Shown here: piece after piece, positions 26,209 through 34,732 of the stretch
Layout: every line of letters starts with the position of its first letter
How positions within the stretch are numbered: position 1 is the first letter of the stretch
Assembly: GCF_000717055.1 (NCBI RefSeq)
Contig: NZ_JNXI01000010.1
Span: 1-64,000, forward strand
DNA: 64,000 nucleotides
Source: Streptomyces iakyrus
Lineage (GTDB): Bacteria; Actinomycetota; Actinomycetes; Streptomycetales; Streptomycetaceae
Direction: 5' to 3'
Notes under the pieces: model-generated
Told to the model about the DNA's origin: nothing
Databases searched by the model: none
What the model saw: only the letters and a program-made list of their open reading frames with translations
Position numbers and translations under genes: made by a program

Positions 26209-28002
26209 ATGAGCACCAAGGTCGCCGACCATGTTCTGCGAAGGCTGCGCGAGTGGGGAGTGGAGCACGTCTTCGGCTATCCGGGCGACGGCATCAACGG
26301 CCTGCTCGCCGCGTGGGGCAGGGCCGAGAACGAGCCGCGGTTCGTGCAGTCGCGGCACGAGGAGATGTCGGCGTTCCAGGCGGTGGGCTACGCCAAGTTC
26401 AGCGGCCGTCTCGGGGTGTGCGCAGCGACGTCGGGGCCGGGCGCGATCCATCTGCTGAACGGCCTGTACGACGCCAAGCTGGACCATGTGCCGGTGCTGG
26501 CGATCGTCGGCCAGACGCACCGCACCGCGATGGGCGGCTCCTACCAGCAGGAAGTCGACCTGCACACGCTGTACAAGGACGTCGCCTCCGATTTCGTGGA
26601 GACGGTGACGGTGCCCGAGCAGCTGCCGAACGTACTGGACCGGGCGATCCGCACCGCGTACGCGCGCCGCTGCCCGACGGCGGTCATCATCCCCGGCGAT
26701 GTGCAGGAGCTCGACTACGCGCCGCCGACGCACGAGTTCAAGATGGTGCCCTCCAGCCTGGACCGCGGCTCGTGGACGGCGGTGCCCTCCGACGACTCGG
26801 TGCGGCGGGCCGCCGAGATCCTCAACTCCGGTGACAAGGTGGCGATCCTGGTGGGCCAGGGCGCGGCCGGAGCGCGGGCCGAGGTGGAGCGGATCGCCGA
26901 GCTGCTCGGCGCGGGCGTCGCCAAGGCGCTGCTCGGCAAGGACGTCCTCAGCGACGAACTGCCGTACGTCACCGGCTCGATCGGCCTGCTCGGCACGCGC
27001 CCGTCCTACGAGCTGATGCGGGACTGCGACACCCTGCTGACCATCGGCTCGTCGTTCCCGTACTCCCAGTTCCTGCCGGAGTTCGGTCAGGCGCGGGGGA
27101 TCCAGATCGACATCGATCCGCACATGGTCGGGATGCGCTACCCGTACGAGGTGAACCTGGTCGGTGACGCGAAGGCCACCCTGGAGCGGCTGATCCCGCT
27201 GATCGAGGAGGGGCGCGGGCGTGAGTGGTACGACACCGTGTGCGACAACGTCACGCGCTGGCGAGACGTCATGGAGCGCCGGGCGGGACTCGACGCCGAC
27301 CCGATCAACCCTGAGTACGTGGCCCACACGCTGGACCCCCTGCTGCCGGACGACGCGATCATCGCCTCGGACTCGGGCTCCGCGGCCAACTGGTACGCGC
27401 GGCACCTGACCATGAGGCCGGGCATGCGCGGCTCCCTCTCCGGCACGCTGGCGACGATGGGCTGCGGGGTGCCGTATGTGATCGGCGCGAAGTTCGCGCA
27501 CCCGGACCGGCCGGCGATCGCGCTGGTGGGTGACGGGGCGATGCAGATGAACGGGATGGCCGAGCTGATCACCGCGGCCAAGTACCGGCATCTGTGGGAG
27601 GACCCGCGGCTGGTGATCGCGGTGTTCAACAACCACGATCTGAATCAGGTCACGTGGGAGCTGCGGGCGATGGGGGGCGCGCCGTCGTTCCTGCCCTCGC
27701 AGGAGCTCCCGGACGTGCAGTACGCCGCGTTCGCCCGTTCCCTGGGGCTGACCGGCATCCGGGTGGAGAAGCCGGAGGACGTCGAGGCGGCCTGGCGGGC
27801 CGCGCTGGCGGCGGACGGCCCCGCGGTGGTGGAGTTCCTGACCGATCCGGCCGTCCCGCCGATCCCGCCGCACGCCACCTGGGACCAGATGGAGGCGACC
27901 GCCGCGTCGGTCCTGAAGGGCGACGCGGACCGGGGATCGATGGTCAAGCGGGGCTTCAAGGCGAAGGTGCAGGAGTTCCTGCCGGGGCGGGAGAAGAAGT
28001 AG
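26209..28002 (+). CDS. TPP-dependent enzyme, pyruvate oxidase/acetolactate synthase-like
   Basis: This 597-residue thiamine-diphosphate enzyme has three domains. The N-terminal PYR domain has the proton-relay Glu51 in SRHEEMSAF. The central domain is FAD/nucleotide-binding-like (VAILVGQGAAGA), and the C-terminal PP domain holds the TPP-Mg motif GDG (441-443) followed by FNN about 30 residues on. It is closest in layout to PoxB-type pyruvate oxidases and related stress-linked ThDP enzymes rather than to the anabolic acetolactate synthase. A small ilvN-type subunit gene is absent. ATG 26209 has GGGAGG upstream. It is divergent from the sigma-factor gene and has a SigB-type promoter candidate. 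The exact reaction is not certain. Confidence 0.88.
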   Translation: MSTKVADHVLRRLREWGVEHVFGYPGDGINGLLAAWGRAENEPRFVQSRHEEMSAFQAVGYAKFSGRLGVCAATSGPGAIHLLNGLYDAKLDHVPVLAIVGQTHRTAMGGSYQQEVDLHTLYKDVASDFVETVTVPEQLPNVLDRAIRTAYARRCPTAVIIPGDVQELDYAPPTHEFKMVPSSLDRGSWTAVPSDDSVRRAAEILNSGDKVAILVGQGAAGARAEVERIAELLGAGVAKALLGKDVLSDELPYVTGSIGLLGTRPSYELMRDCDTLLTIGSSFPYSQFLPEFGQARGIQIDIDPHMVGMRYPYEVNLVGDAKATLERLIPLIEEGRGREWYDTVCDNVTRWRDVMERRAGLDADPINPEYVAHTLDPLLPDDAIIASDSGSAANWYARHLTMRPGMRGSLSGTLATMGCGVPYVIGAKFAHPDRPAIALVGDGAMQMNGMAELITAAKYRHLWEDPRLVIAVFNNHDLNQVTWELRAMGGAPSFLPSQELPDVQYAAFARSLGLTGIRVEKPEDVEAAWRAALAADGPAVVEFLTDPAVPPIPPHATWDQMEATAASVLKGDADRGSMVKRGFKAKVQEFLPGREKK

Positions 28003-28135
28003 CGGCGGCAGGGGGCACGACGGCCGGTTCGGGCCGGCCGGCGTCCTCCTGCGGCAGCAGCAACTCCTCGTAGCGTCCCAGCACCAGCACCACTCCGAGC
28101 ATGAGCAGCGGGATGAGCACAGCGAGCATCGCCAT
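27956..28135 (-). CDS. Small single-pass membrane protein
   Basis: This 59-residue protein starts with two closely spaced Met codons and a strongly hydrophobic N-terminal helix (MLAVLIPLLMLGVVLVLG). It continues with a short charged stretch (RYEELLLPQE) and a Pro/Ala-rich tail. GGAAGG lies eight bases before ATG 28135. The gene overlaps the 3' end of the convergent TPP enzyme by 47 bases. A GTTT-N14-GGGAGA sequence (28201-28178 on the minus strand) is a weak SigB-like promoter candidate. Function is unknown. Confidence 0.65.
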   Translation of the reverse strand: MAMLAVLIPLLMLGVVLVLGRYEELLLPQEDAGRPEPAVVPPAAATSSPAPAGTPAPSP

Positions 28136-28236
28136 GACGGGTCCTTCCCCAGAGAGGTGTGGGGGGTGTGGTCCGGGTCTCCCGCAGCACGTGGCGCAAA
28201 CCAGTGCGGACAGCGGCGATCGGGCGCACGGAACCT

Positions 28237-28261
28237 GTGTCGCCCTGCGGTGTACGGGTAC
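28237..28261 (+). promoter_or_regulatory. SigB-type promoter candidate for the DUF2795 gene
   Basis: GTGT (28237-28240), a 15-base spacer and GGGTAC (28256-28261) lie 34 bases before ATG 28295. This is a full match to GNNT-N14-16-GGGTAC. The identical box and spacing arrangement occurs upstream of the baeRF gene at 30148-30172. Confidence 0.6.
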
Positions 28262-28294
28262 GCGGTGCGGGCCCCCGAACGTCTGGAGGGAGAC

Positions 28295-28696
28295 ATGCAG
28301 CGAGGCAGCGACCGGCTGAGCGTCCACCGGGACGACGAGATGAAGCACGAACTGCAGGGTCTGCTCAGGTCAGGGCACCCCACGCGCAGTGAGGAGTGGC
28401 ACGACCCGGAGCCGACCGCCGAGGACGACCCCGAGGTCGCCCACGGGCCGGTGACGCCGAGCCGTGCGCCGACGTCCCTGGAGTCGGTCCGGCTGGAGCT
28501 GGCCCGGATCCTGGGCCGCAGGGCGTTCCCCGCGAGCGCGCGCGACCTGGCCCGCGAGCTGCGCGGCCACCAGGCGCCCGACACCTTGGTCGAGGCCCTG
28601 GAGGGGCTGCCGCGCCAGGAGCGCTACGGCAATGTCCAGGAGCTGGCCCAGGCCCTGATCCGGGCCCGTGAGACCGGGCCGGAGGAGTACGCGTAG
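28295..28696 (+). CDS. DUF2795-domain protein
   Basis: The 133-residue soluble protein has a charged N-terminal part (DDEMKHELQGLLRSGHPTRSEEW) and a C-terminal DUF2795 domain (about 75-128; FPASARDLARELRGHQAPDTLVEALEGLP...YGNVQELAQAL). DUF2795 is a small helical domain of unknown function found widely in actinobacteria and some other bacteria, often near stress genes. ATG 28295 has GGAGGG upstream. It is followed by a strong hairpin at 28706-28737 and preceded by a SigB-type promoter candidate. Confidence 0.85.
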   Translation: MQRGSDRLSVHRDDEMKHELQGLLRSGHPTRSEEWHDPEPTAEDDPEVAHGPVTPSRAPTSLESVRLELARILGRRAFPASARDLARELRGHQAPDTLVEALEGLPRQERYGNVQELAQALIRARETGPEEYA

Positions 28697-28705
28697 GGAC
28701 CGCGC

Positions 28706-28737
28706 CGGGGGCGCCGCGGGCTGCCGCGGCGCCCCCG
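28706..28737 (+). terminator. Perfect 14-bp hairpin terminator
   Basis: CGGGGGCGCCGCGG (28706-28719) is followed by loop GCTG and its exact complement (28724-28737), 10 bases after the DUF2795 stop. It is a very stable hairpin without a T run, typical of Streptomyces terminators. Confidence 0.75.
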
Positions 28738-28768
28738 CCGGTCTGGGAACGGAGGGAAGGCTCCCGTG

Positions 28769-29200
28769 ATGGCCGAGTACGTCAAGGACGTGATGACAGC
28801 GGGTGTGGCCGCGGTGCGCCCGGACGCCTCGCTCGTCGAGGCGGCGCAGCTGATGCGCACGCAGAACATCGGCGACGTGGTGGTGGCCGAAGGACAGGAC
28901 GTGATCGGTGTGCTCACCGACCGTGACATCACCGTACGGGCCGTCGCCGACGGCGCCGACCCGATGACGGTCAGCGCGCGGACCGTGTGCACCCCCCATC
29001 CCGTGACGGTGACGCCGGACGACCTCGTGACGACGGCGGTGACGCTGATGCGCGAGCACGCGGTGCGCCGGCTGCCGGTGGTGGAGAACGGGCTGCCGGT
29101 GGGGATCGTGAGCCTCGGCGACGTGGCCGAGGCCGAGGATCCGGCGTCGGCACTCGCCGACATCAGCCGCGCCGAGCCCGATGCCCGGGGCGGTGGGTGA
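28769..29200 (+). CDS. CBS-domain-pair protein
   Basis: This 143-residue protein consists of two CBS motifs (about 5-60 and 72-125), each with the DVMTAGVAAVRPDASLVEAAQLM and G..vGIVSLGDVA type pattern. CBS pairs form a Bateman module that binds adenosine nucleotides (AMP, ATP, SAM or NADH) and senses energy status. No effector domain is attached, so it must act through a partner. GTG 28766 or ATG 28769 may be the start; GGGAAGG precedes both. It lies between two hairpins in the stress-associated gene group. Confidence 0.9.
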   Translation: MAEYVKDVMTAGVAAVRPDASLVEAAQLMRTQNIGDVVVAEGQDVIGVLTDRDITVRAVADGADPMTVSARTVCTPHPVTVTPDDLVTTAVTLMREHAVRRLPVVENGLPVGIVSLGDVAEAEDPASALADISRAEPDARGGG

Positions 29201-29226
29201 CCACAGAGCTGCCGGAACGGAGCAGC

Positions 29227-29244
29227 GCCGGCGTGCACGCCGGC
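29227..29244. terminator. Perfect 18-bp palindrome between CBS and PfpI genes
   Basis: GCCGGCGTGCACGCCGGC is a perfect palindrome 26 bases after the CBS stop and 40 bases before the PfpI start. It can form a hairpin acting as a terminator, or serve as a dimeric operator. Confidence 0.5.
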
Positions 29245-29283
29245 CCACAGAACGAAGCAGAGCGGGAAAGGACGTAGAACATC

Positions 29284-29826
29284 ATGCGCATCGCGTTTCT
29301 GGTCGCGCCCGAGGGCGTCGAGCAGGTCGAGCTGACCGATCCCTGGCAGGCCGCGAAGGACGCGGGTCACGAACCCGTGCTGGTGTCGACGCGGCAGGGC
29401 GAGATCCAGGCCTTCAACCACCTCGACAAGGCGGACACGTTCCCCGTGGACGAGGTCGTGGGCGAAGCCTCGCCGGACTCCTTCGGCGCTCTCGTGCTGC
29501 CGGGCGGCGTCGCCAATCCGGACTTCCTGCGGATGGACGACAAGGCCGTGGCGTTCGTCCGGGACTTCTTCGAGCACGGCCGCCCGGTGGCGGCGATCTG
29601 CCACGCGCCGTGGACGCTGGTCGAGGCGGACGTCGTGCGCGGGCGGGAGCTCACGTCCTGGCCGAGCCTGCAGACGGACATCCGCAACGCGGGCGGCACC
29701 TGGGTCGACAAGCAGGTCAAGGTCTGTGACCACGGGGCGAACAAGCTGGTCACCAGCCGCAAGCCGGACGATCTGAAGGCGTTCTGCGAGACCTTCCTGG
29801 AGGTCTTCGCGCAGGAGGCCGCCTGA
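29284..29826 (+). CDS. DJ-1/PfpI-family protein
   Basis: The 180-residue type 1 glutamine-amidotransferase-fold protein belongs to the DJ-1/PfpI superfamily. The nucleophile elbow is AAICHAPW with Cys106 and His107, and an acidic residue lies early in the fold (near the EGVEQVELTDP segment, as in PfpI). Family members have been reported as glyoxalase III, deglycase or protease-like stress proteins. It follows the CBS gene in the same direction, with GGAAAGGACG upstream. The reaction catalysed here is not known. Confidence 0.9.
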   Translation: MRIAFLVAPEGVEQVELTDPWQAAKDAGHEPVLVSTRQGEIQAFNHLDKADTFPVDEVVGEASPDSFGALVLPGGVANPDFLRMDDKAVAFVRDFFEHGRPVAAICHAPWTLVEADVVRGRELTSWPSLQTDIRNAGGTWVDKQVKVCDHGANKLVTSRKPDDLKAFCETFLEVFAQEAA

Positions 29827-29871
29827 CGGTCGCCGCCTGACGGTCCGGCCGTGTCCTTCCTTCGCAGGGGC

Positions 29872-30129
29872 TCAGGTACCGGGGTTCGCGGGAGTCTCCG
29901 ACTCCCCGCTGCCCCGCTCCCGGGCCCCTTCGCGTGTGCGGCCCGCGGCCACCGGGCGGCGCGGGTTGCGGCGCAGATACTCGCCCTCCAGCTGCGCCAT
30001 GCGCTCGTTGTGGGCGCGCAGCGCGTCGTTCGAGCCGTAGAGCAGCGTGTCGTGGCGCGTGCGGTGGATGGTCTCCAGCTCTTTCATGAGCTGCTGGTCG
30101 TCCAGCCGGTCAGGATCCACTCCGGTCAT
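29872..30129 (-). CDS. DUF6158-like small helical protein
   Basis: This 85-residue acidic/basic helical protein contains LDDQQLMKELETIHRTRHDTLLYGSNDALRAHNERMAQLEGEYLRR, a pattern I associate with the actinobacterial DUF6158 family. The C-terminal third is low-complexity (Arg/Gly/Glu). The ATG at 30129 has only a weak GGGG upstream. It is divergent from the baeRF gene, sharing the 94-base gap with the promoter candidate at 30148-30172. Function is unknown; the company of stress genes suggests a stress-induced protein. Confidence 0.75.
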   Translation of the reverse strand: MTGVDPDRLDDQQLMKELETIHRTRHDTLLYGSNDALRAHNERMAQLEGEYLRRNPRRPVAAGRTREGARERGSGESETPANPGT

Positions 30130-30147
30130 CGTGTCGCCCCGCTCGTC

Positions 30148-30172
30148 GTGTTCGTCCTTGCGGTCCGGGTAC
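30148..30172 (+). promoter_or_regulatory. SigB-type promoter candidate for the baeRF gene
   Basis: GTGT (30148-30151), a 15-base spacer and GGGTAC (30167-30172) lie 52 bases before ATG 30224. The -10 sits in the palindrome CGGGTACCCG, which recurs at 33733-33742. The arrangement is identical to that before the DUF2795 gene. Confidence 0.6.
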
Positions 30173-30223
30173 CCGCCCCCGGAGCAACTGAGCACTGCCC
30201 CCGAGCGGCATCCGGGAGGAACC

Positions 30224-31324
30224 ATGGATCTCGCCTTTCTGCACCCACTGTACGAACACCCCGGGCCTTGGGCCTCTGTGTACGTCGACACCTCGCGGCA
30301 CACGGAGGGCACTCCCCACGAGCGGGAGCTGACGGCCCAGGCGATGGCCGGTGCGCTGGCGGAGCAGGGAGCGGACGAGGCGACGTGCCAGGCGGTGCGG
30401 GGCGCGATCGAGGATCTGCGGCACTCCTCCGAGCCGCACGGCCGTGCCCTGTTCGCCCGGGCCGGCGAAGTCGTCCTCGACCCGCCGCTGGTCCGTCCAC
30501 CGCAAGGCGGCGACTGGGCCGAATGGGCGCCGCTGCCGCGGGTCGCGCCCCTGCTGGAACTGGCCGGAGAGGACCCGGTGTGCGTGGTGGCCTACGTCGA
30601 CCGCAAGGGCGCGGACTTCGAGCTGCGCAACGCGCTGGGCCGGGAGGACGCCGGGAGCGTCAGCGGGCGGCAGTGGCCCGTGCACCGGACGAGCTCCGCG
30701 GACTGGTCCGAGCGGCACTTCCAGCTGCGGGTGGAGAACACCTGGGAGCACAACGCCGCGGAGATCGCCGACGCGCTCGCGGTCTGCCAGGAGGAGACCA
30801 AGGCCGACCTGCTGATCCTCGTCGGTGACGACCGGGAGCGGCGGTCCGTGCACGAGCGGCTGCCCAAGCGGCTGCACGCCCTGGTGGTCGAGGCGCCGCA
30901 CGGCACCGGCAGCCGGCTGCTCGACGAGGACGTGGAGCGGGCCCGGGCCGAGCATGTGGCGCGGCAGGCCGAGGCGGAGCTGGAGCGGTTCCGCGCCGCC
31001 CGCACCCCTGACGACGAGGGGCGGACCGGGGCCGCCGAGGGCGTGCCCGCGCTGGTCGAGGCGGCGCGGGAGCACCGCATCGACGAGCTGCTGATCAGGG
31101 TGGACGGGCCCGACGCGCACCGCGAGGTGTGGATCGGGGAGGATCCCGACCAGCTCGCGGTGCGCCGCACGGACCTGAAGGTCCTGGGCGAGCAGCACTC
31201 GTGGCCGGCCCGGGCGGACGACGCGCTGATCCGTTCCGCGGTAGCCACGGATGCGCCCGCGCTGGCGGTTTCCCAGGAGGAGGTGCCGGTGGGGGGCCTC
31301 GGGGCGTTGTTGCGCTGGAAGTGA
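30224..31324 (+). CDS. Bacterial archaeo-eukaryotic release factor family 2 (baeRF2) protein
   Basis: This 366-residue soluble protein matches the baeRF2 group, relatives of eRF1/Vms1 thought to act on stalled or hibernating ribosomes as peptidyl-tRNA hydrolases. Recognisable parts are the N-terminal LYEHPGPWASVYVDTSRH and the central RHFQLRVENTWEHNAAEIADAL...ADLLILVGDDRERRSVHERLP. The C-terminal domain ends in LRWK. GGGAGGAACC precedes the ATG. It is in the stress-gene group behind a SigB-type promoter candidate, fitting a role in translation under stress. Biochemistry of this group is still mostly predicted. Confidence 0.85.
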   Translation: MDLAFLHPLYEHPGPWASVYVDTSRHTEGTPHERELTAQAMAGALAEQGADEATCQAVRGAIEDLRHSSEPHGRALFARAGEVVLDPPLVRPPQGGDWAEWAPLPRVAPLLELAGEDPVCVVAYVDRKGADFELRNALGREDAGSVSGRQWPVHRTSSADWSERHFQLRVENTWEHNAAEIADALAVCQEETKADLLILVGDDRERRSVHERLPKRLHALVVEAPHGTGSRLLDEDVERARAEHVARQAEAELERFRAARTPDDEGRTGAAEGVPALVEAAREHRIDELLIRVDGPDAHREVWIGEDPDQLAVRRTDLKVLGEQHSWPARADDALIRSAVATDAPALAVSQEEVPVGGLGALLRWK

Positions 31325-31372
31325 GCGGGGTGCCGCGCCCAGCCGCCGCGGGGGTCTCTCACACATCGCGCA

Positions 31373-31414
31373 TGCGGGCCCGCTGTGGCTGGCCGCGCAG
31401 TTCCCCGCGCCCCT
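31373..31414 (+). repeat. Streptomyces-type intergenic repeat, copy C
   Basis: This 42-base element begins TGCGGGCC and ends GTTCCCCGCGCCCCT. Its last 21 bases are identical to copy B (21849-21890). It sits 48 bases after the baeRF stop and just before the convergent ABC-F gene. Confidence 0.7.
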
Positions 31415-31430
31415 GAGGGGGGGCGCCCTC

Positions 31431-33050
31431 TCAGCGGGCGCGTTCCACTCTGCGTTCGTCCCAGACCGGGTCCGGGGTTTCCCGGACCCGGCCGTCGCTG
31501 CCGAAGACCAGGAAGCGGTCGAAGGAGCGGGCGAACCAGCGGTCGTGGGTGACCGCGAGGACCGTGCCGTCGAAGGCCTCCAGGCCTTCCTGGAGGGCCT
31601 CGGCGGACTCCAGGTCGAGGTTGTCGGTCGGCTCGTCCAGCAGCAGCGCGGTCACGCCCTGGAGCTCCAGCAGGAGGATCTGGAAGCGGGCCTGCTGGCC
31701 CCCGGAGAGACGCTCGAAGGTCTGCTCCGCCTGCTGGGTGAGCTCGTAGCGGCGCAGCCGTGAGGACGCGGCACCGCGGTCCTGGGCGTGCTCCTTCCAG
31801 AGAATGTCCAGGAGCGTGCGGCCCTCCAGCTCCGGGTGCGCGTGCGTCTGCGCGAAGTGGCCCGGCACGACCCGGGCGCCCAGCTTCCAGTCGCCCGTGT
31901 GCGCCACGTCGTCACCGGCGAGCAGGCGCAGGAAGTGGGACTTGCCCGAGCCGTTGGAGCCGAGGACCGCGACGCGCTCGCCGTAGAAGACCTCCAGGTC
32001 GAAGGGCTTCATCAGGCCGGTGAGCTCCAGGTTCGCGCAGGTGACCGCCCTCACGCCGGTACGGCCGCCCTTGATCCGCATCCTGATGTCCTGCTCGCGC
32101 GGCGGCTCCGGGGGCGGGCCGGCCTCCTCGAACTTGCGCAGACGGGTCTGCGCGGCCGCGTAGCGGGAGGCCATCTCATGGCTGACCGCGGCGGCCTGAC
32201 GCAGATTCAGCACCAGCTTCTTCAGCTGGGCGTGCTTCTCGTCCCAGCGCCTGCGCAGCTCCTCGAAGCGGGCGAAGCGCTCGCGCCGGGCGTCGTGGAA
32301 GGTGGCGAAACCGCCGCCGTGCACCCAGGCGTCGGCACCGGCGGGGCCGGGCTCCAGGGAGATGATGCGCTGGGCGGCGCGGGCGAGGAGTTCGCGGTCG
32401 TGGGAGACGAACAGAACCGTCTTGCGGGTCTCCTTCAGCCGTTCCTCCAGCCACCGCTTGCCGGGGACGTCGAGGTAGTTGTCGGGCTCGTCGAGGAGCA
32501 GCACCTCGTCGGTGCCGCGCAGCAGCGCCTCCAGGACGAGCCGTTTCTGCTCGCCGCCGGAGAGGGTGCGGACCTCCCGGAACTGCGCCTTGTCGTACGG
32601 CACGCCGAGCGCTGCCGTGGTGCACATGTCCCACAGCGTCTCGGCCTCATAGCCGCGCGCCTCGGCCCAGTCGGCGAGGGCCTGGGCGTACTTCAGCTGG
32701 GCGGCCTCGTCGTCGACGGTCATGATCGCGTGCTCGGCCTCGTCGACGGCCTTCGCGGCCTCGCGGATGCGGGGCGTCGCGACGGACACGAGCAGGTCCC
32801 GCACGGTCGTCGCGTCGCGTACGGATCCGACGAACTGCCGCATGACCCCGAGCCCGCCGCCGACGACCACGGAGCCGCCGTGCGGCTTGAGCTCACCGGC
32901 GAGCATCCGCAGCAGGGTCGTCTTCCCCGCGCCGTTGGGCCCCACGAGGGCCACCACGGCCCCCTCCCCCACCCGGAACGAGACATCGCCCAGCAGCGCC
33001 CTTCCGTCGGGCAGGTAGTACTCCAGGTGCGCGGCTTCGAGGTGTCCCAT
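31431..33050 (-). CDS. ABC-F family ATPase
   Basis: The 539-residue protein has two ATP-binding cassettes and no membrane domain. The first has Walker A GPNGAGKTT, signature LSGGEQKRL and Walker B VLLLDEPDNYLD. The second has Walker A GSNGSGKSH, signature LSGGQQARF and LLLDEPTDNLD. A charged helical linker joins them (about 240-310). ABC-F proteins act on the ribosome as translation factors or antibiotic-protection proteins. This one lacks obvious antibiotic-resistance context and resembles housekeeping ABC-F types. The second signature and the GSNGSGK loop are intact, so it should be active. Confidence 0.92.
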   Translation of the reverse strand: MGHLEAAHLEYYLPDGRALLGDVSFRVGEGAVVALVGPNGAGKTTLLRMLAGELKPHGGSVVVGGGLGVMRQFVGSVRDATTVRDLLVSVATPRIREAAKAVDEAEHAIMTVDDEAAQLKYAQALADWAEARGYEAETLWDMCTTAALGVPYDKAQFREVRTLSGGEQKRLVLEALLRGTDEVLLLDEPDNYLDVPGKRWLEERLKETRKTVLFVSHDRELLARAAQRIISLEPGPAGADAWVHGGGFATFHDARRERFARFEELRRRWDEKHAQLKKLVLNLRQAAAVSHEMASRYAAAQTRLRKFEEAGPPPEPPREQDIRMRIKGGRTGVRAVTCANLELTGLMKPFDLEVFYGERVAVLGSNGSGKSHFLRLLAGDDVAHTGDWKLGARVVPGHFAQTHAHPELEGRTLLDILWKEHAQDRGAASSRLRRYELTQQAEQTFERLSGGQQARFQILLLELQGVTALLLDEPTDNLDLESAEALQEGLEAFDGTVLAVTHDRWFARSFDRFLVFGSDGRVRETPDPVWDERRVERAR

Positions 33051-33113
33051 GGGCGCGATTGTGTGGGGGCGCGGGGGCCGGGGGCAAACGGGTTTCGGGT
33101 GACGCGGTGCCGG

Positions 33114-33656
33114 TCAGACCTTCTCCAGCGGCCGGTGCGGTCCGCTGGGGAGCTCCGCCTCGATCGTGTCGCCGGGGCGCACCACGCCCCCTTCCCGCAC
33201 CACGCTCATGATCCCGGCCTTGCGCACGATGTTTCCCGCCTCGTCACGTCCGACGACCTGCTTGAGCAGCCCGTCCTGGAAGTGGTCGATCTGCAGGCAG
33301 GGGTTGCGCAGCCCCGTGACCTCCAGGACCGCGTTGTCGCCGATGCGCAGCAGGGTGCCGGTCGGCAGGGCGAGCAGGTCGATGCCCCGCGTGGTGATGT
33401 TCTCCCCGAGTTCGCCGGGGGCCACCTTGAAGCCCCCCTCGCCGACCTCGGCGAAGAGCTCCTCGTGCATGAGGTGGACCTGGCGCAGGTTCGGCTGGGT
33501 GGGGTCCTGGGCGACGCGCGAGCGGTGCTTGACCGTCACGCCGGCGTGCACGTCCCCCTCGACGCCGAGGCCGGTGAGCAGCGTGATGCTGTCCCGGTTC
33601 GGCTTGGTGAACGAGTACTCCCCGTTGCTGCTGACCGCCGTCACGTGGCCGCTCAT
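33114..33656 (-). CDS. MOSC-domain protein
   Basis: The 180-residue protein is a single MOSC domain (the molybdenum-cofactor sulfurase C-terminal fold, found in YiiM-type proteins that reduce N-hydroxylated compounds). Diagnostic parts are GVEGDVHAG, RQVHLMHEELFAEV, LGENITTRGIDL and the conserved Cys in LRNPCLQID. AGGGGGAA precedes the ATG at 33656; the longer open frame upstream has no RBS. It lies 63 bases upstream of the ABC-F gene on the same strand and diverges from the methyltransferase gene. Confidence 0.92.
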   Translation of the reverse strand: MSGHVTAVSSNGEYSFTKPNRDSITLLTGLGVEGDVHAGVTVKHRSRVAQDPTQPNLRQVHLMHEELFAEVGEGGFKVAPGELGENITTRGIDLLALPTGTLLRIGDNAVLEVTGLRNPCLQIDHFQDGLLKQVVGRDEAGNIVRKAGIMSVVREGGVVRPGDTIEAELPSGPHRPLEKV

Positions 33657-33716
33657 CGATCGGTTCCCCCTGTTTCGGTGATGATGATCAGCCATGAGCC
33701 TGCCCCGGGGCCGTCG

Positions 33717-33739
33717 GTGTGTCCACCCCCTCCGGGTAC
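33717..33739 (+). promoter_or_regulatory. Weak SigB-type promoter candidate before the methyltransferase
   Basis: GGGTAC (33734-33739) is preceded by GTGT at 33717 with only 13 bases between, one short of the usual range. The surrounding TCCGGGTACCCGCCC is shared exactly with the baeRF promoter candidate, which is the main reason to list it. The gene starts at 33869, leaving a long leader. Confidence 0.3.
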
Positions 33740-33868
33740 CCGCCCGGCATGACGCCACCGGTTCCTGATGCACCGTCAGTCCATATTGCAGGATGCGGGT
33801 CTCAATATGCGGCATCCTTGCGTACGGTGATCTCCTGTCGTCCCGAATCGGAAGGGGTGGGATCCGCC

Positions 33869-34690
33869 ATGCCGGAACCCCGCGAGACCGCCGTCTACAC
33901 CCACGGACACCACGAGTCGGTGCTGCGCTCGCACACCTGGCGCACCGCCGCCAACTCGGCGGCGTACCTGCTGCCCTCGCTCAAGCCCCACATGAAGATC
34001 CTGGACATCGGCTGCGGACCCGGCACGATCACCGCCGACCTGGCCGAGCTCGTGCCCGACGGGGAGGTCACCGGCGTCGACCGGGCGCCGGAGGTCCTGG
34101 AGCAGGCACGCGCCACGGCGGCCGGGCGGGGGCTGGCCAACGTGGACTTCGCGGTCGCCGACGTGCACGCCCTGGACTACCCGGACGACACCTTCTGCGT
34201 GGTCCACGCCCACCAGGTGCTCCAGCACGTGGGCGACCCGGTGCGGGCACTGCGCGAGATGAGGCGGGTCGTCAGGCCCGGCGGGATCATTGCCGTACGG
34301 GACGCGGACTACGAGGCCATGACCTGGTACCCCGCGTCCGAGGGGCTCGACGCCTGGCTGGACCTCTACCGCCGGGTCGCCCGGGCCAACGGCGGTGAGC
34401 CGGACGCCGGGCGCCGGCTGAAGTCCTGGGCGCTGCGGGCCGGACTGACGGACATCACGGCGAGCTCGGGCACCTGGACCTACGCCACACCGCAGGAGCG
34501 GGCCTGGTGGAGCGGGCTGTGGGCCGACCGCACCCTGGCCTCGACGTACGCGGACCGGGCCGTCGAGGGTGGGCACACCGACGAGGCGGGGCTGCGCGCC
34601 GCGGCCGCGGCCTGGCGGGAGTGGGGCACGCGGGAGGACGGGTGGTTCAGCGTGCTGCACGGAGAAATTCTCTGCCGCAAGGAAGCCTGA
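33869..34690 (+). CDS. SAM-dependent methyltransferase (UbiE/type 11)
   Basis: The 273-residue class I methyltransferase has motif I LDIGCGPGT (45-53), an acidic VTGVDRAPE (motif II), FAVADVHALDYPD and VVHAHQVLQHVGDP (motif IV), and MRRVVRPGG (post-motif). The N-terminal YTHGHHESVLRSHTWRTA is typical of actinobacterial members. ATG 33869 has GGAAGGGG upstream; the longer frame back to 33719 lacks a good RBS. The acceptor molecule is unknown. A small hydrophobic-protein gene follows 42 bases downstream and may be co-transcribed. Confidence 0.9.
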   Translation: MPEPRETAVYTHGHHESVLRSHTWRTAANSAAYLLPSLKPHMKILDIGCGPGTITADLAELVPDGEVTGVDRAPEVLEQARATAAGRGLANVDFAVADVHALDYPDDTFCVVHAHQVLQHVGDPVRALREMRRVVRPGGIIAVRDADYEAMTWYPASEGLDAWLDLYRRVARANGGEPDAGRRLKSWALRAGLTDITASSGTWTYATPQERAWWSGLWADRTLASTYADRAVEGGHTDEAGLRAAAAAWREWGTREDGWFSVLHGEILCRKEA

Positions 34691-34732
34691 AACACCCCTT
34701 CCGGGACACCCTGAAAGCAGGAGGTTCGAATT